13,459 nucleotides of DNA from Bacillota bacterium (GTDB lineage: Bacteria; Bacillota; Clostridia; Oscillospirales; Oscillospiraceae). Made by a program: the position numbers and the translations under genes. The stretch spans positions 1 to 13,459 of the forward strand of contig WQUU01000114.1 in assembly GCA_009781925.1 (NCBI GenBank), given 5' to 3'. Below are positions 1 through 6,197 of this stretch, one piece after another. How positions within the stretch are numbered: position 1 is the stretch's first letter; each line of letters starts with the position of its first letter. The notes under the pieces were generated by a model. The model saw only the letters and a program-made list of their open reading frames with translations. It did not search any database and had not been told where the DNA came from.

Positions 1-4
1 GAAT

Positions 5-83
5 GCGGGCCGCCGAGGGCGGCGGCCCCTACAAGGGTATACCAATATCAAGGGTTGTAGGGGACGCCCCCTTGGGCGTCCCG
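5..83. repeat. Doublet of GC-rich palindromic repeats (REP-like), copy 1
   Basis: Two imperfect hairpins face each other. The left one (5-33) is a GGGCCGCC/GGCGGCCC-type palindrome ending in CCCCTACA. The right one (56-83) begins with the reverse complement TGTAGGGG and contains a 9-bp stem (61-69 with 74-82). About 22 AT-richer bases separate them. The same plan recurs at 7803-7914, and a single hairpin of this type lies at 10525-10551. The layout resembles REP doublets or small non-autonomous mobile repeats; mobility is inferred, and no transposase is nearby. Confidence 0.7.
61..82 (-). terminator. Possible 3'-end hairpin of the folC-kimA operon
   Basis: A perfect 9-bp GC stem (GGGACGCCC with GGGCGTCCC) and a 4-base loop begin 17 bases beyond the kimA-like stop codon. 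There is no T tract on the minus strand, so it is not a classical intrinsic terminator. It is also half of the palindromic repeat doublet. It could protect the mRNA 3' end or end transcription weakly. Confidence 0.3.
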
Positions 84-98
84 CCAGGAGAACCCCTT

Positions 99-1979
99 TT
101 ATTCGCTTTTCTCGTCTTTCTCGTAAATATACGGTACGATCACGGTCACGACTTTTCGGAACTGTTTCAAGTGGTTTTCAATAAAATAGGCGGTTTGATT
201 GTGCAACAGACGGTTTAATAAGTTGTTATCCACGTATTTCGTCATGATGACAGTCAGCTTCTGGTGTTCCTTCAGCGTCTCTTCCTTTTTGGAGATGTAA
301 TCGTCGAGCGGCGGAATGAGATCCCTGAACGGAGCGATAACGACCTCAAGCTTGATATCGTCGCCAAGCGCGGCCTGGATTTCTCTGACACGCGCCGCGC
401 TCGGCTCTTCCGTTGAAATATGCAGCGCGGTCAGGTTATTGGAAATCGTCCGCGCGTAGTTGAGCGTTTTTATTGAGGCTTTATTGAGGCTCCTGAACAG
501 AATCACGCAGGGCGGGTTTGCCTCATAGGGCGGCTTGTGCCGGATCTCGTCCGCGACTGCGGGATCCACCTCAAGTTGCTTGGCCACTTTGTCATAGTGC
601 TTTTTTATTTGAAGCATGATGAAGATCAGACCCGGTATCACGATCAGCAGCGCCCAAGCCCCGTCCAGAAACTTGAAATAAAAAACCACCGCGAGCCCGA
701 CAAGCGTGATTATGGCGCCAAGGAGATTGATCAATATCTTGCCATGCCAGCCTTTTTCTTTGAGCCGCGTCCATTTGACGACCATACCGGTCTGGGACAT
801 CGTAAATGAGATAAACACGCCCACGGCATAAAACGGGATCAGGCGGTGCGTATCACTGTCAAAAATGATCAGCAAGGTGCAGGAGACCACCATCAGAAAC
901 AGGATCCCGTTTGAAAAACTCAGTTTTGCGCCGCGCTGGGCGAACTGCCGCGGCATAAAGCCATCCTTCGCCAGAATCGACAGGACAATCGGCAGATCGT
1001 TATAGGCCGTGTTTGTTGCCAACAGCAGAATCAGCGAGGTTGAAAACTGCAGGATATAGAACATAAACGACTTTCCGAAAATAGCGGATCCGAGCTGGGA
1101 AGTGATCGTCACATCGGGGAGCGGGGCGACATGCAGGAAGCTGGCCAGCGTCGTGGTTCCGCTCATAATGAAAACGATGGTGATTCCGAGCAGCAATAAC
1201 ACCGTCTTGGCCCTTTTCTGTGCGGGCGGGCGGAAGTTGGGGATGGCGTTGCTCACGGCCTCGACGCCGGTGAGCGCCGAACAGCCGGAGGCGAAGGCTT
1301 TCAGATAGATCAGGATGAATACGTCGTTTGAGACGGAGTGGACGGTGTTGGCGTAGACCGAAGGATCAATTGGCGTCAGGGTTCCGGTGATTTGCCTGAA
1401 AAAGCCCACAACAATCATAAGACCCATGGAAAAAATGAAGACATACGTGGGGACGCCGAAGATGCGGGAGGATTCCCGGAGCCCTCTGAGATTCAGCACC
1501 GAGACGAGTATGATGCAGGCGATCGAAAACGGCGTCCGATACGGCAGCATAAAGGGAAACGCCGCGATAATCGCCTGCGTGGAGGCCGAGACGCTGACCG
1601 CGACCGTCATGATGTAGTCCACGATCAGCGCGGTTCCGGCCAACAACCCGGCCTTTTTTCCGAAGTTATCCGAGGAGACGAGATAGGAGCCGCCGCCGTT
1701 GGGATAGTGGTTGATGATTTGGGAGTAGGACACGACGAGCGTGACCAGCAGGACGATGATCGGAATCGCGACAAAGGGCGCGTACTGATAGGCGTTCAGG
1801 CCGATCGCCACGCCGGCCACAAGCGCGATCATAATTTCTTCCATGGCGTAGGCCACGGAGGAGACCGCGTCGCTCGCCAAAACGGGGAGGCCCCAGAGTA
1901 CGTTCAGTTTTTCGCGGGCCAACTGATTGTTGGACAGAGGCCGCCCCAAAATGGCGTTTTTGATGTTTTGCAGACGCAT
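99..1979 (-). CDS. kimA: KimA-type potassium transporter (APC superfamily permease)
   Basis: The 626-residue product has about 12 hydrophobic helices over residues 30-460, then a soluble C-terminal domain of roughly 150 residues. This is the plan and size of Bacillus subtilis KimA (YdaO), a high-affinity proton-coupled K+ importer inhibited by c-di-AMP through its cytosolic domain. The signature ASDAVSSVAY at residues 35-44 matches the first-helix motif of KimA, and D37, Y44, D121 and Y122 align with residues I recall as lining the K+ path there. The gene starts 3 bases after the tadA stop with GGGGAG as ribosome binding site inside the tadA end, so it is probably translationally coupled and read from the folC promoter. 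A generic amino acid permease of the same superfamily is the alternative. Family placement is firm; the substrate is inferred. Confidence 0.82.
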   Translation of the reverse strand: MRLQNIKNAILGRPLSNNQLAREKLNVLWGLPVLASDAVSSVAYAMEEIMIALVAGVAIGLNAYQYAPFVAIPIIVLLVTLVVSYSQIINHYPNGGGSYLVSSDNFGKKAGLLAGTALIVDYIMTVAVSVSASTQAIIAAFPFMLPYRTPFSIACIILVSVLNLRGLRESSRIFGVPTYVFIFSMGLMIVVGFFRQITGTLTPIDPSVYANTVHSVSNDVFILIYLKAFASGCSALTGVEAVSNAIPNFRPPAQKRAKTVLLLLGITIVFIMSGTTTLASFLHVAPLPDVTITSQLGSAIFGKSFMFYILQFSTSLILLLATNTAYNDLPIVLSILAKDGFMPRQFAQRGAKLSFSNGILFLMVVSCTLLIIFDSDTHRLIPFYAVGVFISFTMSQTGMVVKWTRLKEKGWHGKILINLLGAIITLVGLAVVFYFKFLDGAWALLIVIPGLIFIMLQIKKHYDKVAKQLEVDPAVADEIRHKPPYEANPPCVILFRSLNKASIKTLNYARTISNNLTALHISTEEPSAARVREIQAALGDDIKLEVVIAPFRDLIPPLDDYISKKEETLKEHQKLTVIMTKYVDNNLLNRLLHNQTAYFIENHLKQFRKVVTVIVPYIYEKDEKSE

Positions 1980-1982
1980 TTT

Positions 1983-2444
1983 TTACACTCCCCGCAGTTT
2001 TTCAAAAAATTCCCGCAGCAAATCCGCGCACTCAGTTTCCAAGACGCCGCCGTAAAGCGCGGGCCGGTGTCCGTAGCGCTCCTCAAAAAGGTTTATCACA
2101 CTGCCGCAGGAACCAAGATTTTCCTCCCGCGCGCCGAAGACGACGACGGGGATCCGCGCGTTGAGGATTGCCCCCGCGCACATGGGACAGGGCTCCAGCG
2201 TCACATAGAGTATGCAGCTGCCGAGCCGAAAGTCGCCGGCTGCGGCGCAGGCGGCGGCAATGGCCTCCATCTCCGCATGGGCCAAAGCGTTTTTGCGTTC
2301 TTCCCGGCGGTTGCGCCCCTTGCCGACGACACGGCCCGCCCCGTCAACGACGACACAGCCCACCGGCACCTCGCCGGACGCAGCCGCCGCCCGCGCCAGG
2401 TTTATCGCCAGGCGCATATAGGCTTCGTGGTCTAACTGATTCAC
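1983..2444 (-). CDS. tadA: tRNA-specific adenosine deaminase TadA
   Basis: The 153-residue cytosolic zinc enzyme should deaminate the wobble adenosine A34 of tRNA-Arg(ACG) to inosine. Visible motifs are the cytidine-deaminase-fold HAE (residues 56-58; H binds zinc, E shuttles the proton) and PCPMC (85-89, two zinc cysteines). The VPVGCVVV strand near residue 27 and the length fit bacterial TadA (about 150-170 residues). The start taken is GTG at 2444, nine bases after the ruvX stop. An in-frame ATG at 2417 (residue 10, MRLAINLA) is possible but would remove part of the first helix. No clear Shine-Dalgarno precedes the GTG, consistent with coupling to ruvX. Confusion with a guanine or cytosine deaminase is possible but less likely given the essential-gene neighbourhood. 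Confidence 0.9.
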   Translation of the reverse strand: MNQLDHEAYMRLAINLARAAAASGEVPVGCVVVDGAGRVVGKGRNRREERKNALAHAEMEAIAAACAAAGDFRLGSCILYVTLEPCPMCAGAILNARIPVVVFGAREENLGSCGSVINLFEERYGHRPALYGGVLETECADLLREFFEKLRGV

Positions 2445-2453
2445 TATTCGCTA

Positions 2454-2867
2454 TTACCTATTCCCTGTGCCCAAATACCCTTCCAATATCAATGACGCGG
2501 CCACCGCGTCCACGACGGCCCTGTGCTTTTTCATGCGCTTGCCGCTCTCGTGGAGGATGCGGTGGGCGTCCACCGTGGTGAGGCGCTCGTCCCAGAGGAT
2601 GACGGGCACATCGCATATCGCCTCCAGCATCGCTTTGAAAACAGCGCTCTGTTCGGCGCGCGGGCCCGTGCTGCCGTCCATATTTTTTGGGTGGCCCAGA
2701 ATCAGCCGGCCAACGCCTCTGGCTTTGGCCTCCGCCGCGATTTTGGCCGCGGCCTTTTTCATGTCGCTCTCATGGAGCGTCCAGGCGTCCCCGCAGAGAC
2801 TGCCCGTGGGATCCGAAACGGCGAGGCCCACGCGCACGTCGCCGAGGTCAATGGCCATCACTCTCAT
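2454..2867 (-). CDS. ruvX: YqgF/RuvX family putative Holliday junction resolvase (pre-16S rRNA nuclease)
   Basis: The 137-residue protein has an RNase H-like fold. Motifs seen are AIDLGDVRVGLAVSD at the N-terminus (D7 metal ligand), ILGHPKNMDGS (56-66), WDERLTT (92-98, with E94) and a C-terminal VVDAVAASLILEGYL helix with D120, giving the three acidic catalytic positions. The family was named as a Holliday junction resolvase; in E. coli YqgF is implicated in 16S rRNA 5'-end processing. The ATG overlaps the folT stop as ATGA (4-bp overlap), which indicates translational coupling. Length is normal for the family. Which nuclease role applies here cannot be told from sequence. Confidence 0.92.
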   Translation of the reverse strand: MRVMAIDLGDVRVGLAVSDPTGSLCGDAWTLHESDMKKAAAKIAAEAKARGVGRLILGHPKNMDGSTGPRAEQSAVFKAMLEAICDVPVILWDERLTTVDAHRILHESGKRMKKHRAVVDAVAASLILEGYLGTGNR

Positions 2868-3391
2868 GCGTCCACCAGTTTGGCCTTGCGCAGGGCAGTG
2901 CGCAGACGGGGGAGAAAGGGCAGGACAATGAGCTGGATGCCAAACATGATGCCAAACTGCGGCAGACGCGTGACAAGCTCGGCAAAAAACGGCAGCTTAT
3001 ACATGAGCGCCAGCGCCAATGTCGTCAGACCCAGGGTGCAGATAATTTTTTCCGCGAGATTGGCCACAACCACGTTTGGGAAAAATTTCACCTGTTCGCG
3101 GTGCAGCGCCAGCCCGAAGATCACGCCGCCGATCACAGCCGAGAGGGTGATGAGCGGGTTGACGCTCCCGCCGGGCGACGGAATAATCAACTGCCCAAGC
3201 ACGTCGGACAGACCGGCGGTCACGCCGCCCCAAACGGGGCCGAAGAGCATTCCGGCAAAGGCGACCGGGATAAAGGAAAAGCCGATGCGCATATTGAGCG
3301 TGGAAACCGAGAGCAAGCGCGTGAGCACGATGGTGAGTGCGATCAATACGGCGACTTGGATGAGCGTGCGGAGCGGGAACTTAGTTTTCAT
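2864..3391 (-). CDS. folT: Folate-specific ECF transporter S component FolT
   Basis: This 175-residue integral membrane protein has about six hydrophobic segments. It should be the substrate-capturing S component that binds folate and docks on a shared energising module (EcfA, EcfA', EcfT), none of which is encoded here. The stretch with MRIGFSFIPVAFAG and FGPVWGG and the later TLSAVIGGVIFG are characteristic of the FolT branch of ECF S components. Placement directly behind folC strongly supports folate: uptake followed by polyglutamylation. I chose ATG 3391 with GGGGAAG just upstream. A TTG at 3403 adds four residues but has a poorer ribosome site. The gene overlaps the end of folC by 11 bases and the start of ruvX by 4. 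Confidence 0.87.
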   Translation of the reverse strand: MKTKFPLRTLIQVAVLIALTIVLTRLLSVSTLNMRIGFSFIPVAFAGMLFGPVWGGVTAGLSDVLGQLIIPSPGGSVNPLITLSAVIGGVIFGLALHREQVKFFPNVVVANLAEKIICTLGLTTLALALMYKLPFFAELVTRLPQFGIMFGIQLIVLPFLPRLRTALRKAKLVDA

Positions 3392-4673
3392 TGGCTTCCC
3401 CAATCATTTTTCTGACAATCCCGGACAGATAAAATGAGCCGGTGCAGACGACCAGGCCGTCCTCCCCCGCGAGAACCTTGGCGAGGGCGACGCCCTTTGC
3501 AATGCTGTCCGCCGTGAAAACGGGTTTGCCGGACGAGTGTATACCCTCCGCAGAGAGCAGGACTTCCGCCAAGTCCGCGGCGGGCAGCGCCCGGGAGCTC
3601 TCCGGCGTGGCGGCCACGAAGGCGTCCGCCGCGGGGGCGAGGATGTCCGCGAGGCTTTGGTAGTCCTTGTCGCTTAAAACGCCCAAAAGCATCACCGTAA
3701 AGACGCCGGGGAAGTAGGTGTTCACGCACTCCGCCACCGTCTCGGCGCACTGGGGATTGTGGCCGACGTCCACGATGAAATAGGGCCTCTCCCCGACGAG
3801 CTCAAAGCGCCCGGGCCAGCGCGCCGCGCGCAACCCCCTTTGGACAGCCTCTTGCGGAATATTGAGGCCGCGCTCCCGCAAAACGTCCACGGCTTCCAGA
3901 ATCGCGGCGGCATTTTTCAGCTGGTGCGCGCCGAAGAGGCCAATGTGATATTCCTGCCCCCGGTAGCGGAAGATTTGCCCGCGGAGACTGTTTTCCACTT
4001 CGCGCAGCTCCTTTGGCTCCGTGACCCGCAGGGGGATGTTCAGAGCCGCGCAGCGCTCCCGCACGACCTGCTCCACCCCCGCTGTCTGGGCGTAGAGCAC
4101 GGCGGAACTGCCGGGTTTTAGAATGCCGCACTTCTCCGACGCGATTTTTTCGACAGTATCCCCCAGCTCTCTGGTGTGATCCAGGCCGATATTGGTGATC
4201 ATCGCGCAGAGGGGCGCGTCGATGACATTGGTGGAGTCCAGCCTGCCCCCCATGCCGGTCTCCAGCACGACCGCGTCGCAGCCGCTTTCGGCGAAGTACA
4301 GCATGGCCAGAGCCGTGACAATCTCAAACTCCGTGGGGGGATCCGCCATGGCCCGCGCCTCCGGCGCGACGCGCTCGGTGAGGGCGCAGAGCGTCTCATC
4401 GGGGATGAAGGCGCCGTCAATCTGCATCCGCTCGTTGAAGCGGGTCAGATAGGGAGAGGTGTACAGCCCGGTTTGATAACCCGCCTCCCGCAAAACCGAG
4501 GCGAGCATGGCGGCGGTGGAACCTTTGCCGTTTGTGCCGGCGATATGGACAAATTGCAGCTGTCTCTGTGGGTTGCCCAGGCGCCTGAGGAGTTCCCGCG
4601 TCCGGGAGAGGCCGGGTTTGCTGCCCTGCCAGGACACGCTATGGATAAACGCGAGCGCCTCAAAGATGGTCAA
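3381..4673 (-). CDS. folC: Bifunctional folylpolyglutamate synthase/dihydrofolate synthase
   Basis: The cytosolic 430-residue enzyme ligates glutamate to dihydropteroate and adds further glutamates to reduced folates, using ATP, which traps folate in the cell. HIAGTNGKGST (residues 43-53 from the start used) is the Mur-ligase-type P-loop of FolC. TSPYLTRFNERMQIDG is the conserved folate-site loop, and ETGMGGRLDSTNV and DVGHNPQ are further family motifs. The frame stays open upstream to a GTG at 4838, but that stretch translates a dispersed palindromic repeat and would begin at the predicted promoter. TTG 4673 is preferred: AGAGGCGG lies 5 bases upstream, and the resulting length matches the family (about 420-440). 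First gene of the folC-folT-ruvX-tadA-kimA operon. Confidence 0.93.
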   Translation of the reverse strand: MTIFEALAFIHSVSWQGSKPGLSRTRELLRRLGNPQRQLQFVHIAGTNGKGSTAAMLASVLREAGYQTGLYTSPYLTRFNERMQIDGAFIPDETLCALTERVAPEARAMADPPTEFEIVTALAMLYFAESGCDAVVLETGMGGRLDSTNVIDAPLCAMITNIGLDHTRELGDTVEKIASEKCGILKPGSSAVLYAQTAGVEQVVRERCAALNIPLRVTEPKELREVENSLRGQIFRYRGQEYHIGLFGAHQLKNAAAILEAVDVLRERGLNIPQEAVQRGLRAARWPGRFELVGERPYFIVDVGHNPQCAETVAECVNTYFPGVFTVMLLGVLSDKDYQSLADILAPAADAFVAATPESSRALPAADLAEVLLSAEGIHSSGKPVFTADSIAKGVALAKVLAGEDGLVVCTGSFYLSGIVRKMIGEANEN

Positions 4674-4698
4674 ACTTTCCGCCTCTTTTTGTAATGAT

Positions 4699-4756
4699 CT
4701 GTCATTCTGAGCGCAGCGGAGAATCTGAAGACCCTTCGCCGCGCTCAGGGTGACAG
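4699..4756. repeat. Dispersed imperfect palindrome in the folC leader
   Basis: The left arm CTGTCATTCTGAGCGCAGCG and the complement of the right arm (CTGTCACCCTGAGCGCGGCG) agree in 17 of 20 positions, and the three differences still allow G:U pairs in RNA. When translated on the minus strand it gives a peptide of the LSAAKGLQILRCAQND kind. I recognise this as a widespread bacterial intergenic repeat that often appears as spurious protein termini. It lies in the untranslated leader of folC, between the promoter and the TTG start. Confidence 0.8.
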
Positions 4757-4820
4757 GAAATAAATTGCTCAGGGTGACACAGTGGGGTGACAGTGGATAA
4801 ATTACTCGGGGCGACAGTGG
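4751..4820. repeat. Diverged tandem duplication, two units of about 34 bp
   Basis: Unit 1 (4751-4785) and unit 2 (4788-4820) share the order TGACAG, ATAAATT, CTC, GGG, GACA, GTGG with a few substitutions and small gaps. The first unit begins inside the right arm of the palindromic repeat, so the right arm appears to have been duplicated and then decayed. It occupies the folC leader. Confidence 0.6.
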
Positions 4821-4838
4821 GTTCGAGTCCAATTGCAC

Positions 4839-4867
4839 AGTATACCATGAACCGCCGTGAGAATCAA
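4839..4867 (-). promoter_or_regulatory. Sigma-A type promoter of the folC operon
   Basis: Read on the minus strand, TTGATT (4862-4867) and TATACT (4839-4844) are separated by exactly 17 bp. Transcription would begin near 4832 and give a leader of about 160 nt before the TTG start at 4673. The promoter overlaps the upstream GTG of the long folC frame, an extra argument against that start. Confidence 0.65.
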
Positions 4868-4877
4868 CTCAGAATTT

Positions 4878-4914
4878 CAAATTGCCGGGGAAATCCTCCA
4901 AATTGCCGGGGAAA
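4878..4914. repeat. Two 16-bp direct repeats, 21-bp period
   Basis: CAAATTGCCGGGGAAA occurs identically at 4878-4893 and 4899-4914. A 21-bp spacing puts both copies on the same face of the helix. They lie between the folC promoter and the spo0A regulatory region. They could be a regulator site or a chance short duplication; nothing decides this. Confidence 0.6.
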
Positions 4915-4986
4915 AACGCAGACTCCTATCAAAAACGCGGCCTTTTGCCTTTTTCGTGGCGCCGCCGACAGGTTCCCCGCGGGAGA

Positions 4987-5040
4987 TGTCGAAAGAATTT
5001 GGCTCATGTCGCTAAAAAGGTGTAGGTTTTTGTTGCTAAA
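4987..5040 (+). promoter_or_regulatory. 0A-box cluster upstream of spo0A
   Basis: TGTCGAA at 4987-4993 is a full match to the Spo0A-binding core TGNCGAA. TGTCGCTAAA at 5007-5016 lies 20 bp downstream, and TGTTGCTAAA at 5031-5040 lies 24 bp beyond that; both are partial matches. The third overlaps the predicted -35 region. Autoregulation of spo0A through 0A boxes is known in Bacillus. Direct binding here is inferred. Confidence 0.5.
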
Positions 5041-5061
5041 ATTCCATTATTATGTTACATT
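5033..5061 (+). promoter_or_regulatory. Candidate vegetative promoter of spo0A
   Basis: TTGCTA (5033-5038) and TACATT (5056-5061) are 17 bp apart, each matching 4 of 6 consensus bases. A start near 5068 would leave a short leader before the AGGGGGAG ribosome site. A sigma-H promoter is usual for spo0A, but I found no convincing match. Confidence 0.4.
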
Positions 5062-5094
5062 ATCAGTATACGGGAGAGTAAGGGGGAGAAATTT

Positions 5095-5889
5095 TTGGAG
5101 ACGAAAATTCTTGTACTGCTTGTTGACGCCAGTGACGATTTCCGCAGCCTGATGAGCGGGCTGCTGACCGCGGAGGGGGACATCGAGGTCGTCGGTACGG
5201 CGGGGGACGGTCTGAGCGCTCTGGAGGAGATCAAAAAAAAGGAACCCGACGTGGTCTTGCTGGATCTGGTACTGCCCAGATTGGACGGGCTGGGGCTCCT
5301 GCGTCTGCTCTCCGAATTGCCGGAGCGCGAGAGGCCAGGCGTCATTGTGGTCTCCAGTTTTGTCAGCGACAAGGTTATGAAAGACTGCTCGGAGCTGGGG
5401 GCCTATTACTTTTTGACAAAGCCCTGTGACACCGAGGCGGTCATCGGCCACATCCGGGGCTGTCTGGGGGAAAAACAAAGCGTTCCGGAGGCGGCGCCCG
5501 GCCCGACAGGGCGGCCGCGGCGCACTCCGCAGAACCTGGAGAGCGTCGTGACGGATATCCTGCACGAAGTGGGCGTTCCGGCGCATATCAAAGGCTACCA
5601 ATACCTGCGCGAGGCCATCCTCATGGTCATCGGCAATATGGATACCATCAACTCCGTGACCAAGGTGCTGTATCCGGGTGTGGCGAAGAAATACGCCACC
5701 ACGCCGTCCCGGGTGGAGCGGGCCATCCGCCACGCCATTGAGGTGGCCTGGGATCGCGGGGACATCGAGGTGCTGCAGCGCTTCTTTGGCTACACGGTGA
5801 GCAACATCAAGGGCAAGCCGACCAACTCGGAGTTCATCGCCATGATCGCGGATTCCCTGAGCCTCAGGAGGAAGTCGGGGGAGCTATAA
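5095..5889 (+). CDS. spo0A: Stage 0 sporulation protein A, Spo0A
   Basis: This 264-residue master response regulator for entry into sporulation is a DNA-binding cytosolic protein. Receiver domain, residues 4-122: D11, phosphoacceptor D57 in LLDLVLPRLDG, S87/S88 switch and K109 in LTKP. After a Pro/Gly/Arg-rich linker (about 130-147) comes the Spo0A-specific effector domain with the almost invariant SRVERAIRHAIEVAW recognition region and the GYTV and KPTNSEFIAMIAD blocks. Length is normal (about 265). The start is TTG with AGGGGGAG six bases upstream. Oddity: the usual DD or DE acid pair of the receiver pocket is D11-A12, followed by S-D-D. It stands alone, divergent from the folC operon and not next to spoIVB, and ends in a bidirectional terminator. 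Identity is certain; the effect of A12 is unknown. Confidence 0.98.
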   Translation: METKILVLLVDASDDFRSLMSGLLTAEGDIEVVGTAGDGLSALEEIKKKEPDVVLLDLVLPRLDGLGLLRLLSELPERERPGVIVVSSFVSDKVMKDCSELGAYYFLTKPCDTEAVIGHIRGCLGEKQSVPEAAPGPTGRPRRTPQNLESVVTDILHEVGVPAHIKGYQYLREAILMVIGNMDTINSVTKVLYPGVAKKYATTPSRVERAIRHAIEVAWDRGDIEVLQRFFGYTVSNIKGKPTNSEFIAMIADSLSLRRKSGEL

Positions 5890-5916
5890 GGGCAAAAGCG
5901 CTTAAAAAGGGCCATA

Positions 5917-5950
5917 GCAAAACGGGGCGTCCCGGACGCCCCGTTTTTGC
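5917..5950. terminator. Bidirectional terminator between spo0A and the convergent ABC operon
   Basis: GCAAAACGGGGCGTC pairs with GACGCCCCGTTTTTGC around a 3-base loop. The GC stem is followed by a T run on both strands, so it can serve spo0A (+) and the 62-residue protein gene (-). Its left 18 bases (5915-5932) are identical to 7803-7820, the outer part of repeat doublet copy 2, which suggests this terminator derives from the repeat family. Confidence 0.85.
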
Positions 5951-5970
5951 TTAATCTCCAAAATCGGATA

Positions 5971-6159
5971 TCACTTTTTGTTTTGACTCTTGGCTCTGAT
6001 AACGAATGCGCCAACGATCATGATTAGAGCCCCAACAGCCGCAACGATCACGCGTCCCCATGCGCCTAGGTCAAGTACGTTAATTATGCTAAAGATAGTA
6101 ATAAGCGTAAGTACTATTATAATCAGCATCATTGCAGCCGCGCCCGCTTTCTGTTTCAT
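5971..6159 (-). CDS. Small two-helix membrane protein, function unknown
   Basis: The 62-residue product has two predicted transmembrane helices (about residues 8-28 and 34-54), a short loop with LDLGAWGR and a basic tail RAKSQNKK. By the positive-inside rule both ends are probably cytoplasmic. A very strong ribosome site, AAAGGAGGAGG, precedes the ATG, so expression is likely. It lies 38 bases after the ABC permease gene and is the last gene of that operon, so it may be an accessory or stabilising subunit of the exporter, or an unrelated passenger. I recognise no family. A similar layout is seen in the 68-residue protein at 8155-8361. Confidence 0.75.
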   Translation of the reverse strand: MKQKAGAAAMMLIIIVLTLITIFSIINVLDLGAWGRVIVAAVGALIMIVGAFVIRAKSQNKK

Positions 6160-6197
6160 ACCAACCTCCTCCTTTCTTGCTTTTATCCTTCGCTCGC

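Noticed and set aside
1338..2435. A 365-codon open frame on the plus strand
   Set aside because: It runs antisense to kimA and tadA, is rich in Arg, His, Asp and Gly as expected for the complement of GC-rich coding sequence, and shows no domain or ribosome site.
4811..4850. GTTCGAGTCC, resembling a tRNA T-arm
   Set aside because: The flanking bases pair poorly for a T stem, and no D-arm, anticodon arm or acceptor stem is found around it. At most a decayed remnant, more likely chance.
4699..4914. CRISPR-like array
   Set aside because: The repeats are only two copies each, unequal, and without uniform spacers; no cas genes are nearby.
5018..5045. A possible sigma-H promoter for spo0A (GTAGGTTTT followed by an AT-rich -10)
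   Set aside because: The -35 resembles the consensus in part but the expected GAAT in the -10 is missing; sigma-H control is plausible biologically but not supported here.
4787..5152. A 121-codon plus-strand open frame running into spo0A
   Set aside because: It covers promoter sites and repeats, lacks a ribosome site, and its peptide looks like translated non-coding DNA.
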